NCBI RefSeq assembly: GCF_021764745.1
Contig: NZ_JAETXX010000005.1
Location: forward strand, 1 to 64,000
From: Joostella atrarenae
GTDB taxonomy: Bacteria > Bacteroidota > Bacteroidia > Flavobacteriales > Flavobacteriaceae
Direction: 5' to 3'
Length of the DNA stretch: 64,000 bases
The position numbers and the translations under genes were made by a program. Every line of letters starts with the position of its first letter. Within the stretch, counting starts at the first letter, position 1. This document shows, piece by piece, positions 7,759 to 18,600 of the stretch. The notes beneath the pieces were generated by a model, which was not told the origin of the DNA, ran no database searches, and worked only from the letters and a program-made list of their open reading frames with translations.

Positions 7759-8253
7759 ATGAATACAGAACTTGAAAAATTTTTGGCGACTGAATTTAAG
7801 TCAAAAGCAACAATTATTGATGACAAAATGGTCGAGGTAATTGCACCAGATGGAGAGGTTTTTTCCGTACTCGTTCAAATTGGGATATACACCAACGAAG
7901 AAACTCGTCGTTATCAACTACATATGGTAGAGTATGTTTTTGATAAAAATTTCTCTGAAGACAAAGAAATAATGACCGACAATATTTGGCGTGATTTAAT
8001 GCTAAATGGCGTGTCATTTATGGGAATGAGTTCCGGAAACAGACAAGGAGAAAGAGCCCGAATAGGGAGAAAAATCCGCCAAATTCGGGAAGAAAAAGGA
8101 ATAGAAGCAAAAGCTTTAGCTAAGCTGGCAAATATAGACGCCGCAAATCTCAGTAGAATTGAACAAGGTAAATATTCCGTTGGGCTTGATATTCTTTCCA
8201 AGTTAGCATTTGTTTTAGGATGCCATATTGATATTGTACCCAATCAAATGTAA
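7759..8253 (+). CDS. XRE-family regulator with an N-terminal unknown domain
   Basis: A 164-residue protein. The C-terminal 65 residues are a classic XRE helix-turn-helix (RIGRKIRQIREEKGIEAKAL through LSRIEQGKYSVGLDILSKLA). The first 90 residues (APDGEVFSVLVQIGIYTNEE and onward) form a small alpha/beta-like domain I do not recognise; it may be a sensor or antitoxin part. The stop is five bases before the GTG of the HNH nuclease gene, so the two are surely co-transcribed, as in antitoxin-toxin or controller-nuclease pairs. A palindromic operator overlaps the likely promoter. Confidence 0.7.
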   Translation: MNTELEKFLATEFKSKATIIDDKMVEVIAPDGEVFSVLVQIGIYTNEETRRYQLHMVEYVFDKNFSEDKEIMTDNIWRDLMLNGVSFMGMSSGNRQGERARIGRKIRQIREEKGIEAKALAKLANIDAANLSRIEQGKYSVGLDILSKLAFVLGCHIDIVPNQM

Positions 8254-8258
8254 TCACT

Positions 8259-9248
8259 GTGGAAAATTTACTTGAAACTTATAATGGCGTTCAGGAATGC
8301 CATTATAAAAATGAGCATTACTCTGTTCGGGATAATGGTGCTGTATTACGACACGCTCCATTCAATACACGAACTCGACCGACCGACAATAAATGGACTT
8401 TTGGAAAACTAAACAGCAGGACAGGATATTTAGAAATTGCATCAGTTCGTATTCACAGAATAGTGGCAACAGCTTTTCATGGAGAATCGCCAACAAGAGA
8501 ACACGTTGTTGACCACATTGACACAAACAAACAAAATAATCTACCTGACAATCTTAGGTGGGTTACAAGATTAGAGAACGTTTTGCTTAATCCAATCACA
8601 GTAAAACGCATTGAGGCTACTTGCGGTTGTAGTGTTGAAGAATTTCTTACCGACCCTTCTAAATTTCGGGACAAATTTCAAGAACCAAATTATGAATGGA
8701 TGTGTACAGTCAGTAAACAAGAAGCACAGGCAAGTAGAGAAAGGTTATTAGCGTGGGCAGAAAGCGACAAATCATCAAAAGACGGAACATTAGGAGAATG
8801 GATATTCAATCGTAATTTACCTGAAATACAAATTGAGGAAGAACCAGAGTTTATAAATTCGCTAACTTCTAATGCTGTTCAAAAAGCTCAAAATTGGAAA
8901 ACATCAACTGAATTTCCTTGCTGTCCGCAAGAAAATACTGTTAATCCAATAACTGCCTATGCCAAAAATCTAAATGTAGGAGATGTATTTTCCCGAAATC
9001 AATATACGAGTTCGATTATTGAACGTTTTGCAATTTCCAATGATGTGAATACATTATGGATTATGTGTAAGAGCGGTGACGGAAATCCAATAAAGCCTTA
9101 TTCTTTAGCAGAGATAACTTATCAAAATAACATTTTCGTTCATAATAGTCTCGGAACTTTTGTCCAGAAAGGCGGAGTAGAAAAACAATTTACACTTGTA
9201 CAAGGACTTGAGTGGTCAGGCGGAGATTCGATAGATGATTATTGTTAA
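8259..9248 (+). CDS. HNH endonuclease-domain protein
   Basis: A 329-residue protein starting at GTG five bases after the XRE stop. Residues about 65-115 hold an HNH nuclease core: RIHRIVATAFHG, VVDHIDTNKQNNLPDNLRWV and TRLEN, the DHIDxNxxNN..NLRW pattern seen in homing and phage HNH enzymes. The C-terminal two thirds (LGEWIFNRNLPEIQIEEEPE and a later beta-rich part) are not recognised and could bind DNA or carry a sensor. The close link to a controller-like XRE gene in a defence-type region suggests a DNA-cutting defence effector or restriction-like enzyme; no methylase is present. Confidence 0.65.
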   Translation: MENLLETYNGVQECHYKNEHYSVRDNGAVLRHAPFNTRTRPTDNKWTFGKLNSRTGYLEIASVRIHRIVATAFHGESPTREHVVDHIDTNKQNNLPDNLRWVTRLENVLLNPITVKRIEATCGCSVEEFLTDPSKFRDKFQEPNYEWMCTVSKQEAQASRERLLAWAESDKSSKDGTLGEWIFNRNLPEIQIEEEPEFINSLTSNAVQKAQNWKTSTEFPCCPQENTVNPITAYAKNLNVGDVFSRNQYTSSIIERFAISNDVNTLWIMCKSGDGNPIKPYSLAEITYQNNIFVHNSLGTFVQKGGVEKQFTLVQGLEWSGGDSIDDYC

Positions 9249-9688
9249 AAAAAGGAAGTAAAAATGATATGCCGAACCGCCAAAAAATTGACTATTGCAC
9301 CTGAGTATTTAAATCCATAAAAAAAAGCCCCCAAATCCTTATCAGAACTAATACTATTTTGCTTGAGAAAAATATGTTTCTAAGCCCCATTTGACAAAGT
9401 CAATTTTTATTTTTCCATTAGAAATTCGCTAATTTGACTGGACAGAGAGCGTTTTTACATGAAAAACCAAAACTCATAATTTTCTAAATTTCTTCAAGCC
9501 CATATAAACATTGACTTCGCACTATAATACATATTAGTAGGGCCGCGCCAGTACGCTACTTTCTTTAAGGAAGAAATTAGAATAAACAAACCTTAAATAT
9601 TTAATTATCAAAATGATTCAACCAGGAGGTTATAAATAACAGTGTATTTGTAAAATGGCTTTTTGTATTTAACAAAGTAAAGAATATA
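9249..9688. other. Intergenic region without a supported gene
   Basis: No reading frame looks real. AACTAATACTAT near 9347 repeats the sequence at 7003-7014 after the guide region. The rest is AT-rich with short poly-A and poly-T runs. The 3' end of the SARP-type regulator borders it on the right. Confidence 0.35.
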
Positions 9689-12244
9689 TTAATGTATTAA
9701 ATCTTTAAATTTTAAATGAAATTCTGTGTCCAAGATTTCCTTATAACTTTCACAAAACTCATCATAATATTTTCTTGATAATCCCTTTCTTCCCATTCTG
9801 TACAATGTTTTACACTTAAGTATAATGGCTTCTTCATTTAAACTATCTAGTTTTAAATTAATTTCAGCTATTTTAATAAGAGTCTCATGATCGTTATGTT
9901 TTCTAGATAGAATCTCTAATTTATTAATTATTTTATTAGTTATTTCAGCATTCATGCTTTCCATCCATTCTTCTTTTATATCTGGACAGATTACCCCTGG
10001 AGAGATAGTTTCCAAGAAATTGTTTAAATCTTCTTGAGATAAATTAATATCGTTATTAGATCGCAGTATATTATCGGCATATAGATAATCACAATAAATT
10101 GTGTGATCGATATTTAATTTCCAATAAGTATTTTCGTTTGTTAGTTCAATATTGCTTATTTGATCAATTAAAATCCTTAGTTTACTTAAATTTACATTTA
10201 AATTATTTCTGGCACTGCTTTCTGCCTTATCAGACCATAAAAGAGATATTAATTTTTTAGAGGTAATTCCTTTATCATTTTCTACCCCGGATAATAAAAT
10301 TAAAATAAATAGCTGTTTAATTTTGGGTGTGAAAGATGCAGTTATATCCATACCATCTTTATCGTAAACTTGAAAACCTCCAAACATATAAACTGCTAAA
10401 TATTTTCTCTTCTGTCTCTTAGTTATTTTACTAATACTTGTATTTTCTTTTGTTATTTTTAAAGGTTTTTCTGATTTTACTTTTTGTGCTCGCTTTTTCG
10501 TCCAGAGGAAGTAGCTTAAAAAAAGTAATACTATAGACCCTAGTCCCATTAATACATTAATAATTATATTATTCACAGGTTCATCAATAAAAACTTCTTC
10601 TGCCAATAAGGGAGGGTACGAAATGGAAGATAAGTTAACTTCATTTTCAAAGGTAGTTAAAGCTGTTAATTTATTTTTTTCAGAATTTAATACTAATGTG
10701 GAGTTAGATTTTGTATCTACAAATTTGAATGGGATGGGGTCGGAATATATATTTAAATTATATTCATCAATTTTAAATTGAGCCAATTTCAAACTAGAAT
10801 TAAACTTAGTATTATCAAAAACTAAAGTGTAAAAGGTGTTACTTTCTTTATCTATAAGTAGATTATTTGATGGTACATAAGGTGCAAACTCGGGTTTTTC
10901 AATAGACCATATTTTTGTTACGTCTAGTTTTTCGAAACTTACAGAATACAAATCATAAAAATTATGACTATTAACCATTTGATTTCCAGTAATGCTACCA
11001 AAGCCACCAAAAATTAAAAACTCGTCATTGTTTATAATACCAGCAGCGCTTAAGTATCTAGGAGGTAAACTTTCATTTTTGTTTTTATTCTTCCATGCGG
11101 TTTTGTTTTTAGAAAGAACTTTAAAAGTGTTTTTATAGCTATAATGGCCATATCCTCCAAATGTAATCAAGGAACTATCTCTTGGTGAGATTAATTTATT
11201 ATGATGCCAAAATGAGGTTTCTTCACATTGTGGGGTGTTTAATGACCAGCTAGAAGTTCTAAAATTGAATTTGCTAATTTTAGGGCTGTCAAAAGAATAT
11301 GACCAGAGCTCATCTTTGTGTTTATTATAGATAAAGGTATTGGCTTCACAAGGGTAGGGAGCTCCCTTGTACAAAAGTGTATCTATACTATTATTGCTAA
11401 GAGAATAAATATATATTGCATTTTTATCAATAAAGAATATTTTATTTAGTTCTTGACTTGTTGCTGTACCTAAAAGATTATTAAACTTTAGAGTTTTTTC
11501 TTTCCGCCAAAAAATATGTTCATCCATTAACCACTTGGGATTTTGCGCAATGGCTACTTTTTCTTTTATAAGGTCGAAAACTTTGTTTGTTTTAGTGTGT
11601 TTTCCTAAAGGCCAGTTTCTTATTAGATTATTTTTACTGTCAAACAATAGAATGTTTTTAATACTCATAGGGCAAACATCAGTTGTAATATGGTTATCAT
11701 AATCACTTTTACCAAAAATAATATGGTAGTTTTTTATGTTTACAATACTATCAGAAGTGGTTTTGAATTGTTTCCCATTAATTGAAAACATTACGGATTT
11801 ATCCAGTTGGTTTATTTCGAGTTTAAACTTTAACCATTTGTATAAACCACTGTTGGGAATATCAGCCCATTTATATTTAAAAACTATTGCATCATTTACA
11901 ACCAACCAAAAGTTTGAATTGTCTTGAATAAGATGAGATACTAAATCGATATTTAAATCATTCCCACTAAAAATCTTTAAAATGTTTCCATAGTAACCGT
12001 CTCCTTGTCTAAATTTAGCATCAAACTCTATGCGAAAACCACCTTCTAACGATAGAGGGCCGTTAGGAGAAATATTTAAGGAAGTTCTTAAATCCTGATT
12101 TACTTCATGCGAAGAAAAGTATAGACCATCTTTTCCATTTTCTTGACCATATAAATGGAAAAAAAATAGCAGACTAAAAAATAAACAAATAGTAGATCTC
12201 ATATAAGCAGCCAAGTTAATTTTTTTGATTTGATTAGGAAGCAA
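9689..12244 (-). CDS. Membrane-tethered Kelch/SARP-type transcriptional regulator of the PUL
   Basis: 851 residues as read; the ATG at 12202 (residue 15) gives a better signal peptide (MRSTICLFFSLLFFFHLYGQ). Then comes a LamG/concanavalin-like domain (about 40-215) and a Kelch-type propeller (about 245-560; FGGYGHYSYKNTF and FLIFGGFGS). One membrane helix (about 572-592) is followed by KKRAQKVKSEK. The cytoplasmic end has a winged-helix SARP/OmpR-type DNA-binding domain (FGGFQVYDKDG and onward, KKLISLLWSD) and a BTAD-like helical repeat part. This differs from hybrid two-component, SusR and ECF/anti-sigma PUL regulators because sensing and DNA binding are one chain without phosphorelay domains. 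It diverges from the GH92 gene, so it probably senses glycan fragments in the periplasm and controls this locus. Confidence 0.8.
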   Translation of the reverse strand: MLPNQIKKINLAAYMRSTICLFFSLLFFFHLYGQENGKDGLYFSSHEVNQDLRTSLNISPNGPLSLEGGFRIEFDAKFRQGDGYYGNILKIFSGNDLNIDLVSHLIQDNSNFWLVVNDAIVFKYKWADIPNSGLYKWLKFKLEINQLDKSVMFSINGKQFKTTSDSIVNIKNYHIIFGKSDYDNHITTDVCPMSIKNILLFDSKNNLIRNWPLGKHTKTNKVFDLIKEKVAIAQNPKWLMDEHIFWRKEKTLKFNNLLGTATSQELNKIFFIDKNAIYIYSLSNNSIDTLLYKGAPYPCEANTFIYNKHKDELWSYSFDSPKISKFNFRTSSWSLNTPQCEETSFWHHNKLISPRDSSLITFGGYGHYSYKNTFKVLSKNKTAWKNKNKNESLPPRYLSAAGIINNDEFLIFGGFGSITGNQMVNSHNFYDLYSVSFEKLDVTKIWSIEKPEFAPYVPSNNLLIDKESNTFYTLVFDNTKFNSSLKLAQFKIDEYNLNIYSDPIPFKFVDTKSNSTLVLNSEKNKLTALTTFENEVNLSSISYPPLLAEEVFIDEPVNNIIINVLMGLGSIVLLFLSYFLWTKKRAQKVKSEKPLKITKENTSISKITKRQKRKYLAVYMFGGFQVYDKDGMDITASFTPKIKQLFILILLSGVENDKGITSKKLISLLWSDKAESSARNNLNVNLSKLRILIDQISNIELTNENTYWKLNIDHTIYCDYLYADNILRSNNDINLSQEDLNNFLETISPGVICPDIKEEWMESMNAEITNKIINKLEILSRKHNDHETLIKIAEINLKLDSLNEEAIILKCKTLYRMGRKGLSRKYYDEFCESYKEILDTEFHLKFKDLIH

Positions 12245-12414
12245 AATATGTTGCGAAAATTATAAAATTGTAAAAAAAAATCAAGGAATTATTTAATTAT
12301 TTCAATTTTATGCGATTATTAATCATTAATTATTATTTAATTAATAGTCTAGGGATACTTTTGATATCAGTACAGCACTTAACTTTTTAGTTGAAAAATA
12401 AGTAAAAATATCAA
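12245..12414. promoter_or_regulatory. Divergent promoter region between regulator and GH92
   Basis: The 170 bp between the two start regions are very AT-rich with TTAATTATTATTTAATTAA-like stretches. TACTTTTG at 12356-12363 fits the TAnnTTTG minus-7 box for the GH92 gene, about 50 bp before its ATG; no clear minus-33 box is seen, which suits a promoter that needs an activator. A similar ATTAATTAA-rich patch lies upstream of susC near 15420-15470. Confidence 0.5.
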
Positions 12415-14697
12415 ATGAATAAAGTAATTAGAATTGCAACCGTTTTTATTGTGTTTATGAGTTTTATATGGGTTTCTTGTAAAAAAGGAGTAAAAGAAGG
12501 AAATCACAAAACTCCTATAGATTATGTAAATCCTTATATTGGGAATATAAGTCACCTTTTAGTACCTACCTTTCCTACCATTCATTTACCTAATAGTATG
12601 CTTAGAGTTTATCCTGAAAGAGGGGATTATACTGGAGATGTATTAAATGGGTTGCCATTGATGATCACAAGTCACAGGGGAAGTTCGGCTTTTAATTTAA
12701 GTCCATATCAAGGAACCAAAAGGGAAATTCAGCCTGTTATTAAATACAGTTACGATAATGAGAATATTACTCCTTATTCATATAAGGTATATTTAGACGA
12801 GCAAGAGATTTCTGTTAACTATGCACTCTCCCATCAATCTGCTTTGTATGATATAGATTTTGAAAATAAAGACGAACCTTTTCTGGTTGTCAACTCTAAA
12901 AATGGAGAAGTAAATTGGGATGGAACGGCACTAACAGGGTTTCAAATTATTGAAAATAATACAAAGGTATACTTATATATGAAATTAAGTAATGTGCCAG
13001 AAGCTGTATTTACTCTTAATGCCAATAATGAATTGGTAAAAGGAGTAACCAGCTCTGGAGACAATGCTAATTTAATTTTGAAACTCCCAAAGGAAAATGC
13101 TAAAGTTACAGTGCGTTACGGTATATCTTTTATAGATGAAGACCAAGCAGCCAAAAACCTTGAAAGAGAAGTTGCATATAAGAATATAGATGAGATACAA
13201 CGGGAAGGGAGAGAAATATGGAATGAAGCTTTGGGTAAGATAGAAGTGAAAGGTACAAGTGAAGATGAATTAAAGATATTTTACACATCATTATATCGTA
13301 CTTTCGAACGTCCTGTATGTTTGTCTGAGGATGGTAGGTATTATAGTGCTTTTGATAATAAGATACACGAAGATGAAGGAGTACCTTTTTATACAGATGA
13401 TTGGATTTGGGACTCTTATAGGGCACAACATCCACTTCGAGTTTTATTAGATCCTAAGCGGGAAGAAGATATTATAAATTCTTTTATAAGAATGGCAGAG
13501 CAAATGGATAATTTTTGGATGCCTACTTTCCCTGAAGTAACTGGAGATAGTAGACGAATGAATTCAAACCACGGTGTTGCCTCTGTAATTGATGCATATA
13601 GAAAGGGATTACATGGGTTTGACTTATTGAAAGCTTATGAAGCTAGTAAGAATGGAATAACTGAAAAAACACTAGCTCCTTGGTCTGGTATGCCAGCGGG
13701 CGAGTTGGATGAATTTTATAAAAAAGAAGGATATTTTCCAGCCCTTCAGCAGGGAGAAAAAGAAACTGTTCCTGAGGTTCACTCTTTTGAGAGTAGACAA
13801 CCTGTTGCAGTTACTTTGGGGACTTCTTATGATGAATGGTGTTTATCTCAAATAGCCTTCGAGTTAGATAAAAAACAAGAAGGAGAGGCGTTTTTAAAAA
13901 AATCTTATAATTACCGTAACTTATTTAACCCAGAAACCAAGTTCTTTCACCCTAAAGATAAAGAGGGGTCTTTTATAGAGCCATTTGATTATAAGTTTTC
14001 GGGAGGTATGGGAGCCAGAAAGTATTACGGTGAAAACAACGGTTGGATATACCGATGGGATGTTCCACATAATATTAAGGATCTTATTGGCTTAATGGGA
14101 GGAAAAGAAGCATTTATAAATAACCTAGACGCTATGTTTGTAGAACCATTGGGTAGAAGTAAGTCTGCTTTTTATGCTCAATTGCCAGATCATACAGGTA
14201 ATGTTGGTCAGTTTTCAATGGCAAACGAACCTTCTTTGCATATTCCATACCTTTATAATTATGCTGGGCAACCTTGGAAGACTCAAAAGCGAATCCGAAA
14301 TCTATTAAAGCAATGGTTTAGAAATGATTTAATGGGGGTTCCCGGAGATGAAGATGGTGGAGGGATGACGGCATTTGTAGTCTTTTCTCAGCTTGGGTTT
14401 TATCCCGTTACTCCAGGAATACCCGTATATAATATTGGAAGTCCAGTATTTGAAGAGGCAAGTATACACCTTACTAACGGAAAGACCTTTAAAATTATTA
14501 CAGAAAATTATAGTGAGGATAATAAATACATTCAATCTGCAAAATTAAATGGCGTTGAATGGAACAAGCCATGGTTTACGCATAGTGATATTATAAATGG
14601 AGGAGCTCTTGAAGTTACTATGGGAAAAAAAGCAAATAAGGAATGGGGAGCAAATATAAAGAACGAGCCCCCTTCAGCTATTGAGTTAAGGGAGTAA
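12415..14697 (+). CDS. GH92 exo-alpha-mannosidase, divergent lipoprotein form
   Basis: A 760-residue protein with a lipoprotein signal (FIWVSCKK). It has the GH92 plan: N-terminal beta-sandwich from DYVNPYIGNISH, then an (alpha/alpha)6 catalytic domain. ANEPSLHIPYLYNY (Glu near 605) is the general-acid motif and GDEDGGGMTAF (644-651) carries the catalytic-base acids that are usually GNDDCGQMSAW. The C-to-G change and the FPTIHLPNSM start in place of FPGATTPNGM mark it as a divergent subgroup. GH92 enzymes are calcium-dependent exo-acting alpha-mannosidases. It is alone in its transcript: a terminator follows at 14735-14777. It probably trims mannosyl residues at the cell surface or in the periplasm. 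Confidence 0.88.
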   Translation: MNKVIRIATVFIVFMSFIWVSCKKGVKEGNHKTPIDYVNPYIGNISHLLVPTFPTIHLPNSMLRVYPERGDYTGDVLNGLPLMITSHRGSSAFNLSPYQGTKREIQPVIKYSYDNENITPYSYKVYLDEQEISVNYALSHQSALYDIDFENKDEPFLVVNSKNGEVNWDGTALTGFQIIENNTKVYLYMKLSNVPEAVFTLNANNELVKGVTSSGDNANLILKLPKENAKVTVRYGISFIDEDQAAKNLEREVAYKNIDEIQREGREIWNEALGKIEVKGTSEDELKIFYTSLYRTFERPVCLSEDGRYYSAFDNKIHEDEGVPFYTDDWIWDSYRAQHPLRVLLDPKREEDIINSFIRMAEQMDNFWMPTFPEVTGDSRRMNSNHGVASVIDAYRKGLHGFDLLKAYEASKNGITEKTLAPWSGMPAGELDEFYKKEGYFPALQQGEKETVPEVHSFESRQPVAVTLGTSYDEWCLSQIAFELDKKQEGEAFLKKSYNYRNLFNPETKFFHPKDKEGSFIEPFDYKFSGGMGARKYYGENNGWIYRWDVPHNIKDLIGLMGGKEAFINNLDAMFVEPLGRSKSAFYAQLPDHTGNVGQFSMANEPSLHIPYLYNYAGQPWKTQKRIRNLLKQWFRNDLMGVPGDEDGGGMTAFVVFSQLGFYPVTPGIPVYNIGSPVFEEASIHLTNGKTFKIITENYSEDNKYIQSAKLNGVEWNKPWFTHSDIINGGALEVTMGKKANKEWGANIKNEPPSAIELRE

Positions 14698-14734
14698 TGA
14701 ATTGAAAATACAAACTATTATTTAATCATAATGT

Positions 14735-14777
14735 GGTGCCTTCTTAGGAATGAAAGTTTCTTAGAAGGTATTTTTTT
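14735..14777 (+). terminator. Terminator after the first GH92 gene
   Basis: TGCCTTCTTAGGAA pairs with TTCTTAGAAGGTA around a short loop and is followed by TTTTTTT. It separates the GH92 gene from the susC transcript. Confidence 0.65.
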
Positions 14778-15646
14778 AAATCAAAAATTTATCTGCATGC
14801 ACTTCATTAGTCATTAGTTTAATACATAGTTATAAGTGTTTAAGATATGTTTTATTTTCAGTGAACAGATAACTCTGTGTAACATAATGTTGATCATATG
14901 CCTGCCTACTTTATCTTATATAAGAGACATTTGATAATGGTCAGGTTTTAACTTAAAAGTAAATCGGTACTCACATTAATTAAGTTGAACCTTTAATTAA
15001 TACACTCCATTGCTATACTAACTTATTTTTACGGATTAAATCAAATTCTATTGCAATATAAAGTAAAAGCTAAGCGTGAATTTTAATAATGCTAATTTAC
15101 ATTTATAGGGTATGATACTTTATATGTGTGTGCGGATTGCAGAATTCAAACCTTGTATTCATGGTAAAGAATTCAGATTATTGAGTGATTTAGATAAAAG
15201 ACTTCTTTAAAAAGTAGCCTATTGTCATTTATAAAAAGATAAGACGATTCAGCACTTTAAAAAAGGAGATAATTATCTAAAAAAAAATAGAAAAATAGAG
15301 GAAATAAAGAGATGGTGTAATATGTTGAAAGTCTTAAAAATAAAAGATTATGGTAGTTTTTAGCTAGTTTTTATCCCATACACTCAAATTAATTTTAAAT
15401 AAATGCATTTTTAATAAAATTAAGTAATAATTAATTTATTATTAAGTGTTAATTATCCGTTAATTAACCTCTCTATTATACATTCGGAATCTAAATAATC
15501 GGACCATTAGTTTTTATAGAATCTAGAATATCTCAATCAGTTTGATATTCACATAATTGACAACTAATATTTATTGTTTAGTTGAAGAGCTTAAAACTTA
15601 ATTGAACGTACAATGACAAATCTAACGCTAACTGAAATTTAATTTT
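14778..15646. promoter_or_regulatory. Long susC upstream region with a candidate dCas12f target
   Basis: 870 bp without a supported gene precede susC, long for this genome. At 15497-15511 the minus strand matches candidate guide 2 (6873-6887) at 13 of 15 positions, with an unbroken GGTCCGATT core. The site is 135 bp before the susC ATG. Another 8-base match to guide 2 (TAAATCGG, near 14970) lies in the same region. No clear TAnnTTTG box is seen. Matches this short can arise by chance. Confidence 0.35.
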
Positions 15647-18600
15647 ATGAAGAAAAATGTATTTAGAAAAAGCTTAGGGAGTAAGTTTTCACTCCCGCCT
15701 AAACTAACATTGCTTTGCTTTTTGTTGTTTAGTAGCATAGTAACGTATGGACAAAACAAAACAATTAGAGGATCTGTCTATGATCAATCGAACACACCTA
15801 TGCCAGGGGTATCTATTTTAGTTAAAGGTACTACAAATGGAGTTACTTCGGATTTTGATGGTAATTTCGAAATTAAAGTTTCATCAGATCAATCAAATCC
15901 TATTTTAATATTTAGTTATATAGGTTTCGAGACCCAAAATATTCCAATAGATAGAGGTAATGACTTTAAAGTCATTATGGTGGAAAACACTACAGCATTA
16001 GATGATGTGGTTGTAATAGGGTATGGTACTCAGAAGAAAAAAAGCTTAACAGCCGCAGTAGGAGTTATCTCAAATGAAGAAATTGAAACTACTGCTAATA
16101 CTAGCGTTGCTCAGAAGTTATCTGGTAAAGTTGCTGGGGTGCAAATTAGGCAGCAATCAGGGCAACCGGGATCATTTGATAATTCCATTAATATTAGAGG
16201 CTTTGGAGAGCCTATCTATGTTATTGATGGAATTCGTAGAGGCGGTTCTAAAGATTTTCAACAACTAAATTCCGAAGATATTGAAAGTATATCAATTCTA
16301 AAGGATGCATCTGCTGCTATTTATGGATTGGGAGCTGCTAATGGTGTTATATTGGTTACCACAAAGAAGGGCGGAAAAAAGAAAACATCATTTACTTACA
16401 GTTCTTTAACTGGGATGATTCAGCCTACAGATATTCCAGAAATGGCTAATGCAGCTCAGTACACACAAATGTGGAATGACACACAACTATTTATTCCTGG
16501 AGGAGCAGGTGTACCATATTATTCCCGTGAAGAAATAGAAAAATGGAAAGCTGGAGGGCCAGGTTATGAAAGTACAGATTGGACAGATTTAACCATAAAA
16601 AATAGTGCATTTACGATCCAACAAAATTTTACAGCATCTGGAGGAAACGAAAAAACAAATTATTTTATGAGCTTTGGTTATGTTTCTGAAGATGGATTAT
16701 TGAAAAGTGGAGATATGGGATATAATCGTTACACCTTTAGATCTAATATTACAACCGAATTTGCTAACAACCTAACAGGGTCACTTTTGTTGAGCGGGAG
16801 ATGGGACAGAAACTGGGAGCCAGGAACCAATTTTTTTAATATTTTTAAAGGTTCTCGTGTTACATTGCCAATTGAGAGACCATATGCAAATTACAACCCA
16901 GAATACCATGCTCCTGTTTCTTCTGGTTCAAATCCTGTTGCATTTATGAAGCAAGACCTTACGGGGTACAGTGAAAGTAAGAACAGGACTTTTACATCTA
17001 CATTTTCATTGGAGTACGAAGCACCATTTTTAAAAGGTCTTACTTTAAAGGGAGTAGGGGCTTACGATATGTTAAATGAACAAGGTAAAAGTGTATATCC
17101 TACCTATAATTTATATACTTATGATGAAGAAAATGACGCATACAATCCACAAAAACAGGAGGACGGTACGGCGAGTATAAGTAATAGAAATAAAAATGGC
17201 GATGGTTTATCGTTTCAAGGGTATGTAAATTATAAGAATTTATTTGATGATAAACACGATGTGGAAGCCCAATTTATTGTTGAAAAAAATTCTTGGTTAG
17301 AAAGATTTTCCAATATCAAAAGATACTATGCAAACTTTTATACAAAAGACCAATTGCGATTTGCAGATGCTCAGAATCAAGAAAGTGATGGTCTTGAGGT
17401 TGAAACAGCAGATTTCTCATATATAGGAAACATAAATTACGGTTTTAAAGGAAAGTACTTGATTCAATTGGCAGGACGTTATATGGGTTCATACAGATAT
17501 GCGCCTGATAGTAGATGGGGCTTTTACCCAAGTGCTTCTGTTGGTTGGAGAGTATCTGAAGAGTCATTCATAAAAAATAATATAAGTTGGATATCCAACT
17601 TAAAATTTAGAGTTTCTTATGGTATCGCCGGAATGCCTTCAGGTGGACCTTTCCAATATGTGCCAGGGTACTCGATTGGGAGTGGGGGGTCGTATGAGTT
17701 TACAAATGGAGAATTAACAGAGGGGATTAGTACACCACCACCACCAAATAGCAACTTGTCTTGGATGGAAGCTACCACTACCAATCTTGGAGTAGATATA
17801 GATCTTTTCAAGAACAGATTTAATTTCACTTTTGATATGTATCAAAGATTGTTGGAAGGAATCCCAGCAAGACCAAGTGTTGCATTGCCTAATACTTATG
17901 GAGGTGTGTTGCCAGAGGAGAACTTAAATAGCGAAATTACCCAAGGGGTAGAGTTTACTCTTGCCTATAGAAATACAATAGGTCAGGATTTTAATTACGG
18001 GATCTCTACCAACTTTTCCTATGCTAGAACTAAAAGAGATTATGTAGAGGGAGAAGCCTTTACCAATAGCATGGACAGATGGAGAAATCAAAGAGGTGAT
18101 AGATGGAATGACATTGCTTGGGGATATGATTACATAGGTCAATTTCAAAATGAGCAAGAATTGGTAATCGCTCCTTTACAAAATGGAGATAGAAGTAACG
18201 TATTGAGAGAATTGCCTGGAGATTTTCAATATGCTGATGTTAATAATGATGGAATTGTAGATGGTCAAGATGAACAACCTTTATTTTATTCGGGAAGACC
18301 TAAAATGTTTTTTGGTTTGAACTTGAATGCTAGCTATAAAGGGTTCTTTTTTAACGCTTTGTTTCAAGGAGCTGCACAATACACAGTTCGATTTAGAGAA
18401 GTCTATGCAGAAATGTTTGCTTTTAGGGGAAATACTCCTGCTTATTTTTATGATAGATGGCGTAAAGCAGACCCATATGACATTAATAGCGAATGGATAC
18501 CAGGTACATGGCCTGCAAATAGAACCATTGGGGATGTAGGAGCTATGTATAAAGAAAGCTCTGTATGGAGAAGGGATGCTTCTTATGTTCGTTTAAAATC

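Noticed and set aside
13130-13435. Minus-strand 101-codon frame inside GH92, and similar long frames opposite other large genes
   Set aside because: They run opposite well-supported genes and show no domain or start signal of their own.
15394-15405. 12-base identity (TTTAAATAAATG) between the first guide segment and the susC upstream region
   Set aside because: Very AT-rich, lies at the far end of the guide segment, and the guide's start does not match.
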